From assembly GCF_051014445.1 (NCBI RefSeq), contig NW_027488370.1, positions 806,001-870,000 of the forward strand: a DNA stretch of 64,000 nucleotides, written 5' to 3'. This DNA is from Colletes latitarsis (lineage: Eukaryota; Arthropoda; Insecta; Hymenoptera; Colletidae). Positions 1-14,081 of this stretch are shown here, piece by piece. Position numbers and translations under genes: made by a program. Below the pieces are notes generated by a model that made no database searches, was not told the origin of the DNA, and worked only from the letters and a program-made list of their open reading frames with translations. How positions within the stretch are numbered: position 1 is the first letter of the stretch; every line of letters begins with the position of its first letter.

Positions 1-800
1 GTGTTTTTTCTGGTTTGGATCACGTAGTAATGCGGTACCACACTCAAACTGTCGACTAAACCTGGTTTCGATTAATATTTTTGAGGATAACGCATGTTAG
101 GACTGGGATAGGTCTGGGATTTGCCCTCATCAGGCACATACTTTCGCAGTTTTAACATGCATGTTGACCTTATCGAGGGTTTTTTCTGGTTTGGATCACG
201 TAGTAATGTGGTACCACGCTGAAACAGTCGATTAAACCTGGTTTGGATCAATATTTTTGAGAATAACGCAAGTTAGGTCTAGGTTACGCCTGGGATTTTC
301 ACTCATCAGACTCATACTTTCGCATTCTTCACATACTTGTTGAACGGATCCTGGGTTTTTACTGGATTGGTTCACGTAATAATGTGGTACCACACTGAAA
401 CATTCAATTAAACCTGGTCTTGATAAATATTATAGAGGATAACGCATGTTAGGTTTGGGTTAGGTCTAGGATTTGCCCTCATCAGGCTCATACTTTCGCA
501 TATTTCTCATACTTCATGGCTAGATCCTGGGCTGTTTCTGGATTGCATCACGTAGTAATGTGGTACCACACAGAAACAGTCAATTAAACCTGGTTTGGAT
601 CAATATTTATAGGATAACGCATGTTAGGTCTAGGTTAGCCCTGGGATTTTCACTCATCAGACTCATACTTTCGCTTTTTTCGCATACTTGTTGGCCAGAT
701 CTTGGGTTTTTTCTGGCTTGGACCACGTAGTAATTTGGTACCACACCGAAACAGTCAATTAAGCCTGGTTGCGATTAATATTTTAGAGGATAACGCCGGT
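1..800 (+). repeat. Left-edge, most diverged monomers
   Basis: About four and a half monomers here carry variants that are rare or absent further right, such as GATAACGCATGTTAGG in place of GATAACGCCGGTTATG, CATCAGACTCATAC or CATCAGGCTCATAC in place of CATCTGGCTCGTAC, and TTGAGGATAA in place of TTAGAGGATAA. The spacing stays near 176 bp (one interval is 175 because of a one-base loss). No long duplicated block involves this stretch. Divergence of this kind is usual for monomers far from the active homogenisation zone, which suggests, but does not prove, that the array edge or an older layer lies to the left. Confidence 0.7.
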
Positions 801-3800
801 TATTTCTAGGTTAGGTCTGGGATTTGCCCTCATCTGTCACGTACTTTCGCATTTTTCGCATACTTGTTGGCCAGATCCTGGCCTTTTTCTGGCCTGTATC
901 ACGTAGTATTGCGGTACCACACCGAAACAGTCAATTAAACCTGGTTGCGATTAATATTTTAGAGGATAACGCCGGTTATTTCTAGGTTAGGTCCGGGATT
1001 TGCCCTCATCTGTCACGTACTTTCGCATTTTTCGCATACTTGTTGGCCAGGGCCTGGCCTTTTTCTGGTCTGTATCACGTAGTAATGCGGTACCACACCG
1101 AAACAGTCAATTAATCCTGGTTGCGATTATTATTTTAGAGGATAACGCTGGTTATGTCTGGGTTAGTTCTGGTATATGCAATCATCTGGCTCATACTTTC
1201 GCAATTTTCGCGTACTCGTTGGCCAGATCTTGGGTTTCTTGTGGTTTGGATCACGTACTAATGCGGTACCACACCGAAACAGTCAATTAAACCTGGTTGC
1301 GATTAATATTTTAGAGGATAACGCCGGTTATGTCTCGGTTAGGTCTAGGATTTGCCGTCATCTGTCTCGTACTTTCGCGTATTTCGCATACTTGTTGGCC
1401 AGATCCTGGCCTATTTCTGATTTGGATCCCGTAGTAATGTGGTACCACACTGAAACAGTCAATAAAAGCTGGTTGCGATTAATATTTTAGAGGATAACGC
1501 CGGTTATGTCACGGTTAGGTCTGGGATTTGCCCTCATCTGTCTCGTACTTTCGCATTTTTCGCATACTTGTTGGGCAAATCCTGGCATTTTTCTGGTCTG
1601 TATCACGTAGTATTGCGGTACCACACCGAAACAGTCAATTAAACCTGGTTGCGATTAATATTTTAGAGGATAACGCCGGTTATTCCTAGGTTAGGTCCGG
1701 GATTTGCCCTCATCTGTCACGTACTTTCGCATTTTTCGCATACTTGTTGGCCAGGGCCTGGCCTTTTTCTGGTCTGTATCACGTAGTAATGCGGTACCAC
1801 ACCGAAACAGTCAATTAAACCTGGTTGCGATTAATGTTTTAGAGGATAACGCTGGTTATGTCTGGGTTAGTTCTGGTATTTGCAATCATCTGGCTCATAC
1901 TTTCGCAATTTTCGCGAGCTCGTTGGCCAGATCTTGGGTTTTTTGTGGTTTGGATCCCGTCGTAATGTGGTTCCACACCGAAGCAGTCAATTAAACCTGG
2001 TTGCGATGAATATTTTGGAGGATAACGCAGGTTATGTCTCGGTTAGGTCTGGGATTTGCCCTCATCTGTCTCGTACTTTCGCATTTTTCGCATACTAGTT
2101 GGCCAGATCGTGGCCTTTTTCCCGCTTGGACCACGTAGTATTGTGGTACCACACCGAAACAGTCAATTAAACCTGGGTTCGATTAATATTTTAGAGGATA
2201 ACGCCGGTTATATCTCGGTTGGGCCTGGGATTTGCCCTCATCTGGCTCGTACTTTCGCATTTCTCGCGTACTTGTCGGCCAGATCTTGGGTTTTTCTGGC
2301 TTGGACCACGTAGTAATTTGGTACCACACTGAAACAGTCAATTAAACCTGGTTGCGATTAATATCTTAGAGGATAACGCTGGTTATGTCTGGGTTAGTTC
2401 TGGTATATGCAATCATCTGGCTCATACTTTCGCAATTTTCGCGAACTCGTTGGCCAGATCTTGGGTTTTTTGTGGTTTGGATCCCGTCGTAATGTGGTTC
2501 CACACCGAAGCAGTCAATTAAACCTGGTTGCGATGAATATTTTGGAGGATAACGCCGGTTATGCCTCGGTTAGGTCAGGGATTTGCCCTCATCTGGCTCG
2601 TACTTTCGCATTTTTCGCATACTTGTTGGCCAGATCGTGGCCTTTTTCCGGCTTCGACCACGTACTAATGTGGTACCACACCGAAACAGTCAATAGAATC
2701 GCTGGTTGCGATTAATATTTTAGAGGATAACGCCGGTTATGTCTGGGTTACGTCTGGTAGTTGCCCCCATCTGGCTCGTACTTAGGCGTTTCTCGCATAC
2801 TTGTTGGCCAGATCCAGGATTTTTTCTGGTTTGTATCCCTTCGTAATGTGGTTCCACACCGAAACAGTCAATTAATCCTGGTTGCGATTAATATTTTAGG
2901 GGATAACGCTGGTTATGTCTGGTATTTGCCCTCATCTGGCTCGTACCTTCGCATTTCTCGCATACTTGTTGGCCAGATCCTGGCCTTTTCCTGGTTTAGA
3001 TCACGTAGTAATGCGGTACCACACCGAAACAGTCAATTAAACCTGGTTGCGATTAATATTTTAGAGGATAACGCTGGTTATGTCTCGGTTAGGTCTGGGA
3101 TTTGCCCTCATCTGTCTCGTACTTTCGCATTTTTCGCATACTTGTTGGACAGATCCTGGCATTTTTCTGGTCTGTATCACGTAGTATTGCGGTACCACAC
3201 CGAAACAGTCAATTAAACCTGGTTGCGATTAATATTTTAGAGGATAACGCTGGTTATGTCTGGGTTAGTTCTGGTATATGCAATCATCTGGCTAGTACTT
3301 TCGCATTTTTCGCATACTTGTTGGCCAGATCATGGCCTTTTTCCAGCTTGGACCACGTAGTAATGTGGTACCACACCGAAACAGTCAATAGAAGATGGTT
3401 GCGATTAATATTTTAGAGGATAACGCTGGTTATGTCTGGGTTAGTTCTGGTATTTGCAATCATCCGGCTCGTACCTTCGCATTTTCTACCTACTTGTTGG
3501 CAAGATCCTGGGCTTTTTCTGGTTTGGATCACGCAGTAATGCGGTACCACACCGTAACAGTCAATTAAACCTGGTTGCGCTTAATATTTTGGAGGATAAC
3601 GCCGGTTATGTCTGGGTTAGGTCTGGGATTTGCCCTTATCTGGCTCGTACTTTCGCATTTTTCGCATACTTGTTGGCCAGATCGTGGCCTTTTTCCAGCT
3701 TGGACCACGTAGTAATGTGGTACCACACCGAAACAGTCAATAGAAGATGGTTGCGATTAATATTTTAGAGGATAACGCTGGTTATGTCTGGGTTAGTTCT

Positions 3801-5140
3801 GGTATATGCAATCATCTGGCTAGTACTTTCGCATTTTTCGCATACTTGTTGGCCAGATCGTGGCCTCTTTCTGGCTTGGAACAAGTAGTAATGTGGGACC
3901 ATACTCAAACAGTCAATTAAACCTGGTTGCGATTAATATTTTAGAGGATAACGCCGGTTACTTCTCGGTTAGGTCTGGGATTTGCCCTCATCTGGCTCAT
4001 ACTTTTGCAATTTTCGCGTACTTGTTGGCCAGATCTTGGGTTTTTTGTGGTTTGGATCCCGTCGTAATGAGGATCCACACCGAAGCAGTCAATTAAGCCT
4101 GGTTGCGATGAATATTTTAGAGGATAACGCTGGTTATGTTTGGGTTAGTTCTGCTATTTGCAATCATCTGGCTCGTACATTCGCATTTTTCGCCTACTTG
4201 TTGGCAAGATCCTGGGTTTTTTCTGGTTTGGATCACGTAGTAATGCGTTACCTCACTGAAACAGTCAATTAAACCTGGTTGCGATTAATATTTGAGAGGA
4301 TAACGCCGGTCATGTCTCGGTTAGGTCTGGGATTTGCCCTCATCTGGCTCGTACATTCGCATTCTTCGCATACATGTTGGCCAGTTCCTGGGCATTTTCT
4401 GGTTTGGATCACGTAGTAATGTGGTGCCACACTGAAACAGTCAATACAAGCTGGTTCCGATTAGTATTTTAGAGGATAGCGACGGTTATTTCTCGGTTAG
4501 GTCTGGGATTTGCCCTCATCTGTCTCGTACTTTCACATTTTTCGCGTACTTGTTGGCCAGATCCTGGCCTTTTTCTGGTCTGTATCACGTAGTAATGCGG
4601 TACCACACCGAAGCAGTCAATTAAGCCTGGTTGCGATGAATATTTTAGAGGATAACGCTGGTTATGTTTGGGTTAGTTCTGCTATTTGCAATCATCTGGC
4701 TCGTACATTCGCATTTTTCGCCTACTTGTTGGCAAGATCCTGGGTTTTTTCTGGTTTGGATCACGTAGTAATGCGTTACCCCACTGAAACAGTCAATTAA
4801 ACCTGGTTGCGATTAATATTTTAGAGGATAACGCCGGTTATGTCTAGGTTAGGTCCGGTATTTGCAATCATCTGGCTCGTACTTTCGCATTTATCTCATA
4901 CTTGTTTACAAGATCCTGGCCTTTTTCTGGTTTGGATCACGTAGTAATGCGGTACCACACCGAAACAGTCAATTAAACCTCGTTGCGATTAATATTTTAT
5001 GGGATAACGCCGGTTACGTCTCGGTTAGGTCTGGGATTTTCCCTCATCTGGCTCGTACTTTCGCATTTTTCGCATTCTTGTTGGCCCGATCCTGGCCTTT
5101 TTCTGGTGTGGATCACGTAGTAATGTGGTACCACACTGAG
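800..5140 (+). repeat. Left domain: mixed monomers without long higher-order blocks
   Basis: Monomers alternate between two main variants, a CCCTCATCTG type and a GCAATCATCTG type, often with TTAGTTCTGG preceding GCAATC. Local variants such as CTGTATCACGTAG, CCGTCGTAATG with a CGAAGCAGTC tail, and GATTATTATTTTAG recur over one to a few monomers. The GTCATTAAAAGCATG junction seen from about 5,143 onward is absent. Similar units recur at short distances (for example the 1,000-1,290 unit resembles 1,704-1,994, and 1,880 resembles 2,407), but I found no multi-kilobase identical block. Confidence 0.7.
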
Positions 5141-8100
5141 ACAGTCATTAAAAGCATGTTCCGATTCGTATTTTAGAGGATAACGCAGGTTACGTCTGGA
5201 TTAGTTCTGGTATTTGCAATCATCTGGCTCATACTGTCGCGTTTTTCGCATACTTGTTGGCCAGATCCTGGGTTCTTTCTGGTTTGGATCCCGTACTAAT
5301 GTGGTTCCACACCGAAACAGTCAATTAAACCTGGTTGCGATTAATATATTAGAGGATAACGCTGGTTTGTCTGGGTTAGGTATGGTATTTGCCCCCATCT
5401 GGCTCGTACTTTCGCATTTATCTCATACTTGTTTGCAAGATCCTGGCCTTTTTCTGGTTTGGATCACGTAGTAATGCGGTACCACACCGAAACAGTCAAT
5501 TAAACCTCGTTGCGATTAATATTTTATGGGATAACGCCGGTTACGTCTCGGTTAGGTCTGGGATTTTCCCTCATCTGCCTCGTACTTTCGCCTTTTTCGC
5601 ATTCTTGTTGGCCCGATCCTGGGCTTTTTCTGGTGTGGATCACGTAGTAATGTGGTACCACACTGAGACAGTCATTAAAAGCATGTTCCGATTCGTATTT
5701 TAGAGGATGACGCTGGTTATGTCAGGGTTAGTTCTGGTATTTGCAATCATCTGGCTCGTATTTTCGCATTTTTCGCATACTTGTTGGCCAGATCCTGGCC
5801 ATTTTCAGGGTTGGACCACGTAGTAATATGGTACCATGCCAAAACAGGCAACTAAACCTGGTTGCGATTAATATTTTAGAGGAGAACACTGTTTATGTCT
5901 CGCTTAGTTCTGGTATGTGCAATCATCTGGCTGATACCTTCGCGTTTTTCGAATACATGTTGGCCAGATCCTGGCCTTTTTCTGGTTTGGATCGCATAGT
6001 AATGCGGTACCACACCGAAACAGTCAGTTAAACCTGGTTGCGATTAATATTTTAGAGGATAACGCCGGTTATGTCACGGTTAGGTCTGGGATTTGCCGTC
6101 ATCTGGCTCGTATTTTCGCATTTTTCGCATACTTGTTGGCCAGATCCTGGTCTTTTTCTGGCTTGGACCACGTAGTAATGTGGTATCACACTGAAACAGT
6201 CAATTAAACCTGGTTGCGCTTAACATTTCGGAGGATAACGCCGGTTATGTCTCGGTTAGGACTGGGATTTTCCCTCATCTGGCTCGTACTTTCGCATTTT
6301 GCGCATACTTGTTGGCCAGATCCAGGGCTATTTCTGGCTTGGACCACGTAGTAATGTGGAACTACACCGAAACAGTGAATTAAACCCGGTTGCGATTAAT
6401 ATTTTAGAGTTTAACGCCGGTTACGTCTGTGTTAGGTCTGGTATTTGCCATCATCTGGCTCGTACTTTCGCATTTTTCGCACACTTGGCCAGATCCTGGG
6501 CTTCGTCTGGTTTGGATCCCGTAGTAATGCGTTTCCACACGGAAACAGTCAATTAAAGCCGGTTGCGATTATTATTTTAGAGGATAACGCCGGTTATGTC
6601 TGGGTTAGGTCTGGGATTTGCCCTCATCTGGCTCGTACTTTCGCGTTTCTCGCATTCCTGTTGGCCCGATCCTGGGATTTTTCTGGTTTGGATCACGTAG
6701 TAATATGTTACCACACAGAAACAGTCATTAAAAGCATGTTCCGATTCGTATTTTAGAGGATAACGCTGGTTATGTCAGGCATAATTCTGGTATTTGCAAT
6801 CATCTGGCTCAAACTTTCGCATTTTTCTCATACTTGATGGCCAGATCCTGGCCTTTTTCTGGTTTGGATCACGTAGTAATGCGGTACCACACCGAAACAG
6901 ACAATTAAACCTGGTTGCGATTAATATTTCAGAGGATAACGCCGGTTATGTCTCGGTTAGGTCTGGGATTTGCCCTCATCTGGATCGTACTTTCGCATTT
7001 TTCGCATACTTGTTGGCCAGATCCTGGGCTTCTTCTGGTTTGGATCCCGTAATAATGCGTTTCCACACGGAAACAGTCATTAAAAGCATGTTCCGATTCG
7101 TAGTTTAGAGGATAACGCTGGTTATGTCAGGCATAGTTCTGGTATTTGCAATCATCTGGGTCATACTTTCGCATTTTTCTCATTCTTGTTGGCAAGATCC
7201 TGGCCTTTCTCTGGTTTGGATCACGTAGTAATGCGGTACCACACCGAAACAGTCAATTAAACCTGGTTGCGATTAATATTTTAGGGGATAACGCCGGTTA
7301 TGTCTGGGTTTGGTCTGGTATTTGCCCTCATCTGGCTCGTACTTTCGCATTTTTCGCATTCTTGTTGGCCAGATCCTGGCCTTTTCCTGGTTTGGATCAA
7401 GTAGTAATGTGGTACCACACTGAAACAGTCATTAAAAGCATGTTCCGATTCGTATTTTAGAGGATAACGCTGGTTATGTCAGGGTTAGTTGTGGTATTTG
7501 CAATCATCTGGCTCATACTTTCGCATTTTTCTCATACTTGTTGGCAAGATCCTGGCTTTTTTCTGGTTTAGATCACGTAGTAATGCGGTACCACACCGAA
7601 ACAGTCAACTAAACCTGGTTGCGATTAATATTTTAGAGGATAACGTCTGTTTTGTCTGGGTTAGGTCTGGTATTTGCCCTCATCTGGCTCGAACTTTCGC
7701 ATTTTTCTCATACTTGTTGTCCAGATCCTGGCCTTTTTCTGGTTTGGATCACGCAGTAAAGCAGTACCACGCCGAAACAGTCAATTAAACCTGGTTGCGA
7801 TTAATATTTTAGAGGATAACGCCGGTTATGTCTCGGTTTGGTCTGGGATTTGCCCTCATCTGGCTCGTACTTTCGCATTTTGCGCATACTTGTTGGCCAG
7901 ATCCAGGGCTATTTCTGGCTTGGACCACGTAGTAATGTGGTACTACACCGAAACAGTCAATTAAACCTGGATGCGATTAATATTTTAGAGGATAACGCTG
8001 GTTATGTCTGGGTTAGTTCTGGTATTTGCAATCATCTGGTTCATACTTTCGCATTTTTCGCATACCTGTTGGCCAGATCCTGGCCTTTTTCTGGTTTGCA

Positions 8101-11100
8101 TCAGGTAGTAATGCGGTACCACACCGAAACAGTCAATTAAACCTGGTTGCGATTAATATATTAGGGGATAACGCCGGTTATGTCTGGGTTAGGTCCGGTA
8201 TTTGCCCTCATCTGGCTCGTACTTTCGCATTCATCTCATACTTGTTGGCCAGATCCTGGCCTTTTTCTGGTTTGGATCACGTAGTAATGCGGTACCACAC
8301 CGAAACAGTCAATTAAACCTAGTTGAGATTAATATTTTAGAGGATAACGCTGGTTATGTCTGGGTTAGTTCTGGTATTTGCAATCATCTGGTTCATACTT
8401 TCGCATTTTTCGCATACCTGTTGGCCAGATCCTGGGTTTCTTTCTAGTTTGAATACCGTAGTAATGTGGTTCCACACCGAAACAGTCAATTAAACCTGGT
8501 TGCGATTAATATTTTAGAAGATAACGCCGGTTGTGTCTTGGTTAGGTCTGGTATTTGCCCTCATCTGGCTCGAACTTTCGCATTTTTCTCATACTTGTTG
8601 GGCAGATCCTGGCCTTTTTCTGGTTTGAATCACGTAGTAATGCGGTACCACACCGGAACAGTCAATTAAACCTGGTTGCGATTAATATTTTAGAGGATAA
8701 CGCCGGTTATGTCTCGGTTTGGTCTGGGATTTGCCCTCATCTGGCTCGTACTTTCGCATTTTGCGCATACTTGTTGGCCAGATCCAGGGCTATTTCTGGC
8801 TTGAACCACGTAGTAATGTGGTACTACACCGAAACAGTCAATTAAACCCGGTTGCGATTAATATTTTAGAGTTTAACGCCGGTTACGTCTGTGTTAAGGT
8901 CTGGTATTTGCCATCATCTGGCTCGTACTTTCGCATTTTTCGCGCACTTGTTGGTAAGATCCTGGCCTTTTTCTGGTTTGGATCACGTAGTAATGCGGTA
9001 CCACACCGAAACAGTCAGTTAAACCTGGTTGCGATTAATATTTTAGAGGATAACGCTGGTTATGTCTGGGTTAGTTCTGGTATTTGCAATCATCTGGTTC
9101 ATACTTTCGCATTTTTCGCATACCTGTTGGCCAGATCCTGGGTTTCTTTCTGGTTTGGATACCGTAGTAATGTGGTTCCACACCGAAACAGTCAATTAAA
9201 CCTGGTTGCGGTTAATATTTTAGAGGATAACGTCGGTTTTGTCTGGGTTAGGTCTGGTATTTGCCCTCATCTGGCTCGAACTTTCGCATTTTTCTCATAC
9301 TTGTTGTCCAGATCCTGGGCTTTTTCTGGTTTGGATCACGTAGTAATGCGGTACCACACCGAAACAGTCAATTAAACCTGGTTGCGATTAATATTTTAGA
9401 GGATAACGCCGGTTATGTCTCGGTTTGGTCTGGGATTTGCCCTCATCTGGCTCGTACTTTCGCATTTTGCGCATACTTGTTGGCCAGATCCAGGTCTATT
9501 TCTGGCTTGGACCACGTAGTAATGTGGTACTACACCGAAACAGTCAATTAAACCTGGTTGCGATTAATATTTAAGAGGATAACGCTGGTTATGTATGGTT
9601 AGTTCTGGTATTTGCAATCATCTGGTTCATACTTTCGCATTTTACGCATACCTGTTGGCCAGATCCTGGGATTCTTTCTGGTTTGGATCACGTAGTAATG
9701 CGCTACCACACCGAAACAGTCAATTAAACCTGGTTGCGATTAATATTTTAGAGGATAACGCCGGTTATGTCTCGGTTTGGTCTGGTATTTGCCCTCATCT
9801 GGATCGTACTTTCGCATTTTTCGCATACCTGTTGGCCAGATCCTGGGCTTCTTCTGGTTTGGATCCCGTAGTAATGCGTTTCCACACGGAAACAGTCAAT
9901 TAAACCCGTCTGCGATTATTATTTTAGAGGATAACGCCGGTAATGACTGGGTTAGGTCTGGGATTTTCCCACATCTGGCTCGTACTTTCGCGTTTCTCGC
10001 ATTCTTGTTGGCCCGATCCTGGGATTTTTCTGGTTTGGATCACGTAGTAATGTGTTACCACACTGAAACAGTCATTAAAAGCATGTTCCGATTCGTATTT
10101 TAGAGGATAACGCTGGTTATGTCAGGCATAGTTCTGGTATTTGCAATCATCTGGCACATACTTTCGCATTTTCCTCATTCTTGTTGGCCAGATCCTGGCC
10201 TTTTTCTGGTTTGGATCACGTAGTAATGTGGTACCACACTGAAACAGTCATTAAAAGCATGTTCCGATTCGTATTTTAGAGGATAACGCTGGTTATGTCA
10301 GGCATAGTTCTGGTATTTGCAATCATCTGGCTCATACTTTCGCATTTTTCCCATTCTTGTTGGCAAGATCCTGGCCTTTCTCTGGTTTGGATCACGTAGT
10401 AATGCGGTACCACACCGAAACAGTCAATTAAACCTGGTTGCGATTAATATTTTAGGGGATAACGCCGGTTATGTCTGGGTTAGGTCTGGTATTTGCCCAC
10501 ATCTGGCTCGTACTTTCGAATTCATCTCATACTTGTTGGCAAGATCCTGGCCTTTTTCTGGTTTGGATCACGTAGTGATGCGGTACCACACCGAAACAGT
10601 CAAGTAAACCTGGTTGCGATTTATATTTTAGGGGATAACGCCGGTTACGTCTCGGGTAGGTCTGGGATTTTTCCTCATCTGGCTCGTACTTTCGCATTTT
10701 TCGCATTCTTGTTGGCCAGATCCTGGCCTTTTTCTGGTTTGGATCACGTAGTAATGCGGTACCACACTGAAACAGTCATTAAAAGCATGTTCCGATTCGT
10801 ATTTTAGAGGATAACAGTGGTTATGTCAGGGCTAGTTGTGGTATTTGCAATCATCTGGCTCATACTTTCGCATTTTTCTCATACTTGTTGGCCAGATCCT
10901 GGGCTTCTTCTGGTTTGGATCCCGTAGTAATGCGTTTCCACACGGAAACAGTCAATTAAACCCGGTTGCGAATATTATTTTAGAGGATAACGCCGGTTAC
11001 GTCTGTGCTACTTCTGGTATTTGCAATCATCTGGCTCATACTTTCGCATTTTTTGCATTCTTGTTGGCCCGATCCTGGCCTTTTTCAGGTTTGGATCACG

Positions 11101-13600
11101 TAGTAATGTGGTACCACACTGAAGCAGTCATTAAAAGCATGTTCCGATGCGTATTTTAGAGGATCACGCTGGTTATGCCAGGGTTAGTTCTGGTATTTGC
11201 AATCACCTGGCTCATACTTTCGCATTTTTCTGATACTTGTTGGCAAGATCCTGGCCATTTTCTGGTTCGGATCACGTAGTGATGCGGTACCACACCGAAA
11301 CAGTCAATTAAACTTGGTTGCGATTAATATTTTAGGTGATAACGCCGGTTACGTCTTGGGTAGGTCTGGGATTTTCCCTCATCTGGCTCGTACTTTCTCA
11401 TTTTTCGCATTCTTGTTGGCCAGATCCTGGCCTTTTTCCAGTTTGGATCACGTAGTAATGTGGTACCACACTGAAACAGTCATTAAAAGCATGTTCAGAT
11501 TCGTATTTTAGAGGATAACGGTGGTTATGTCACGGCTAGTTGTGGTATTTGCAATCATCTGGCTCATACTTTCGCATTTTTCTCATACTTGTTGGCCAGA
11601 TCCTGGGCTTCTTCTGGTTTGGATCCCGTAGTAATGCGTTTCCACACGGAAACAGTCAATTAAACCCGGTTGCGATTATTATTTTAGAGGATAACGCCGG
11701 TTACATCTGTGTTAGGTCTGGTATTTGCCCTCATCTGGCTCGTACTTTCGCATTTTTCGCACACTTGTTAGGCAGATCCTGGCCTCTTTCTGGTTTGGAT
11801 CACGTAGTAATGTGGTACCACACGGAAACAGTCAATTAAACCCGGTTGCGATTATTATTTTAGAGGATAACGCCAGTTATGTCTGGGTTAGGTCTGGGAT
11901 TTTCCCTCATCTGGCTCGTACTTTCGCGTTTCTCGCATTCTTCGTGGCCCGATCCTGGGATTTTTCTGGCTTGGACCACATAGTAATGTGTTACCACACT
12001 GAAACAGTCAATTATACCTGGTTGCGATAAATATTTTAGAGGATAACGATGGTTATGTCTGGGTTAGTTCTGGTATTTGCAATCATCTGGCTCATACTTT
12101 CGCATTTTTCGCATACTTGTTGGCCAGATCCTGGGTTCATTCTGGTTTGGATCCCGTACTAATGTGGCTCCACACCGAAACAGTCAATTAAACCTGGTTG
12201 CGATTAATATTTTAGAGGATAACGCTGGTTTTGTCTGGGTTAGGTCTGGTATTTGCCCACATCTGACTTGTACTTTCGCATTTTTCTCATACTTGTTGGC
12301 AGGATCCTGGCCTTTTTCTGGTTTGGATCACGTAGTAATGCGGTACAACACCGAAACAGTCAATTAAGCCTCGTTGCGATTAATATTTTATGGGATAACG
12401 CCGGTTACGTCTCGGTTAGGTCTGGGACTTTCCCTCATCTGGCTCGTACTTTTGCATTTTTCGCATTCTTTTTGGCCCGATCCTGGGCTTTTTCTGGCTT
12501 GGATCACGTAGTAATGTGGTACCACACTGAGACAGTCATTAAAAGCATGTTCCGATTCGTATTTTAGAGGATAACGCTGGTTATGTCAGGGTTAGTTCTG
12601 GTATTTGCAATCAACTGGCTCATACTTTCGCATTCTTCTCATACTTGTTGGCAAGATCCTGGCCTTTTTCTGGTTTGGATACCGTAGTAATGTGGTTCCA
12701 CACCGAAACAGTCAATTAAACCTGGTTGCGATTAATATTTTAGAGGATAACGCCGGTTTTGTCTGGGTTAGGTCTGGTATTTGCCCTCATCTGGCTCGGA
12801 CTTTCGCATTTTTCTCATACTTGTTGGCCAGATCCTGGCCTTTTTCTGGCTTGGACCACGTTGTAATGTGGTACCACACTGAAACAGTCATTAAAAGCAT
12901 GTTCCGATGCGTATTTTAGAGGATAACGCTGGTTATGCCAGGGGTAGTTCTGGTATTTGCAATCATCTGGCTCATTCTTTCGCATTTTTCTCATACTTGT
13001 TAGCAAGATCCTGGCCTTTTTCTGGTTTGGATCACGTAGTGATGCGGTACCACACCGAAACAGTCAATTAAACCTGGTTGCGATTAATATTTTAGGGGAT
13101 AACGCCGGTTACGTCTCGGGTAGGTCTGGGATTTTTCCTCATCTGGCTCGTACTTTCGCATTTTTCGCACACTTGTTAGGCAGATCCTGGCCTCTTTCTG
13201 GTTTGGATCACGTAGTAATGTGGTACCACACGGAAACAGTCAATTAAACCCGGTTGCGATTATTATTTTAGAGGATAACGCCGGTTATGTCTGGGTTAGG
13301 TCTGGGATTTTCCCTCATCTGGCTCGTACTTTCGCGTTTCTCGCATTCTTCTTGGCCCGATCCTGGGATTTTTCTGGCTTGGATCACATAGTAATGTGTT
13401 ACCACACTGAAACAGTCAATTAAACCTGGTTGCGATTAATATTTTAGGGGATAACGCCGGTTATGTCTGGGTTAGGTCTGGTATTTGCCCTCATCTGGCT
13501 CGAACTTTCGCATTTTTCTCTTACTTGTTGGCCAGATCCTGGCCTTTTTCTGGTTTGGATCACGTAGTAATGCGGTACCACACCGAAACAGTCAATTAAA
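5140..13600 (+). repeat. Intermediate domain: GTCATTAAAAGCATG subfamily present
   Basis: The first junction variant GTCATTAAAAGCATGTTCCG appears at about 5,143 and recurs throughout this domain (for example near 5,670, 6,727, 7,077, 7,430, 10,070, 10,250, 10,780, 11,130, 11,480, 12,535 and 12,890). It replaces the usual GTCAATTAAACCTGGTTGCG, so these monomers differ at the unit boundary. Frequently the following monomer has GTTATGTCAGG and TTTGCAATC. The spacing between such junctions is often 352 bp or a multiple of 176, giving a loose low-order periodicity rather than a clean higher-order repeat. The domain is less homogenised than the core to its right. Confidence 0.7.
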
Positions 13601-13886
13601 CCTGGTTGCGATTAATATTTTAGAGGATAATTGAGGTTATGTCTCGGTTTGGTCTGGGATTTGCCCTCATCTGTCTCGTACTTTCGCATTTTGCGCATAC
13701 TTGTTGGCCAGATCCTGGCCTTTTTCTTGTTCGGATCACGTAGTAATACAGTACCACACCGAAACAATCAATTAAACCTGGTTGCGATTAATATGTTAGA
13801 GGATAACGCTGGTTATGGCTGGGTTAGTTCTGGTATTTGCAATCATCTGGCTCATACTTTCGCATTTTTCGCATACTTGTCGGCCA

Positions 13887-13900
13887 GATCCTGGCCTCTT
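13887..13900 (+). repeat. Left target-site duplication of the retroposon
   Basis: GATCCTGGCCTCTT immediately precedes the insertion and is repeated at 14,170-14,183. It is satellite sequence, the right half of the GGCCAGATCCTGGCC dyad plus CTT. If one gap is allowed against CTCTTTCTGG, the duplication could be read as a few bases longer. Confidence 0.9.
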
Positions 13901-13902
13901 CT

Positions 13903-13923
13903 GGGGGGACCGATTGTCCCCCC
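13903..13923. other. Hairpin 1 of the retroposon
   Basis: GGGGGGAC and GTCCCCCC form a perfect 8 bp stem around a CGATT loop. It sits within the first bases of the element and may be part of its original RNA structure or a truncation point for reverse transcription. Confidence 0.8.
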
Positions 13924-13951
13924 GGGGGATGGGCGCGAAAGCGCGGGCACG

Positions 13952-13997
13952 GGGAGGATACCGGAAGAATGCTTCGAGCGATTCCCGGTATCCTCCC
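13952..13997. other. Hairpin 2 of the retroposon
   Basis: GGGAGGATACCGG (13,952-13,964) pairs perfectly with CCGGTATCCTCCC (13,985-13,997), a 13 bp stem. GAAT and ATTC extend the pairing inside the loop, and GGCAC with GTGCC (near 14,003-14,007) extends it outside with a bulge. This is the longest stem in the element. Confidence 0.85.
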
Positions 13998-14030
13998 AAA
14001 GCGTGCCGAAGGGTCACCGTGGGGTTTTTA

Positions 14031-14077
14031 GTGGGTAGGTCCCGCGCCTGTCGTTGTACGGGCGCGGGGAATCCCAC
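14031..14077. other. Hairpin 3 of the retroposon
   Basis: GTGGG (14,031-14,035) pairs with CCCAC (14,073-14,077), and inside it CCCGCGCC (14,041-14,048) pairs with GGCGCGGG (14,061-14,068). GGGGT at 14,021-14,025 can also pair with ACCCC at 14,080-14,084, giving a three-tier stem. A conserved 3' stem-loop of this type is often the recognition signal for a non-LTR reverse transcriptase; that role is inference here. Confidence 0.8.
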
Positions 14078-14081
14078 ACAC

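Noticed and set aside
12815..13006. Reverse-strand frames (for example here and at 13,796-14,077, 15,461-15,649, 21,739-21,993, 38,297-38,551)
   Set aside because: They are mirror readings of the same monomers, or of the retroposon, and recur only because the repeat recurs.
13903..13923. Rho-independent bacterial terminator
   Set aside because: The GC-rich hairpin is not followed by a T run and the context is a eukaryotic satellite with a poly-A retroposon.
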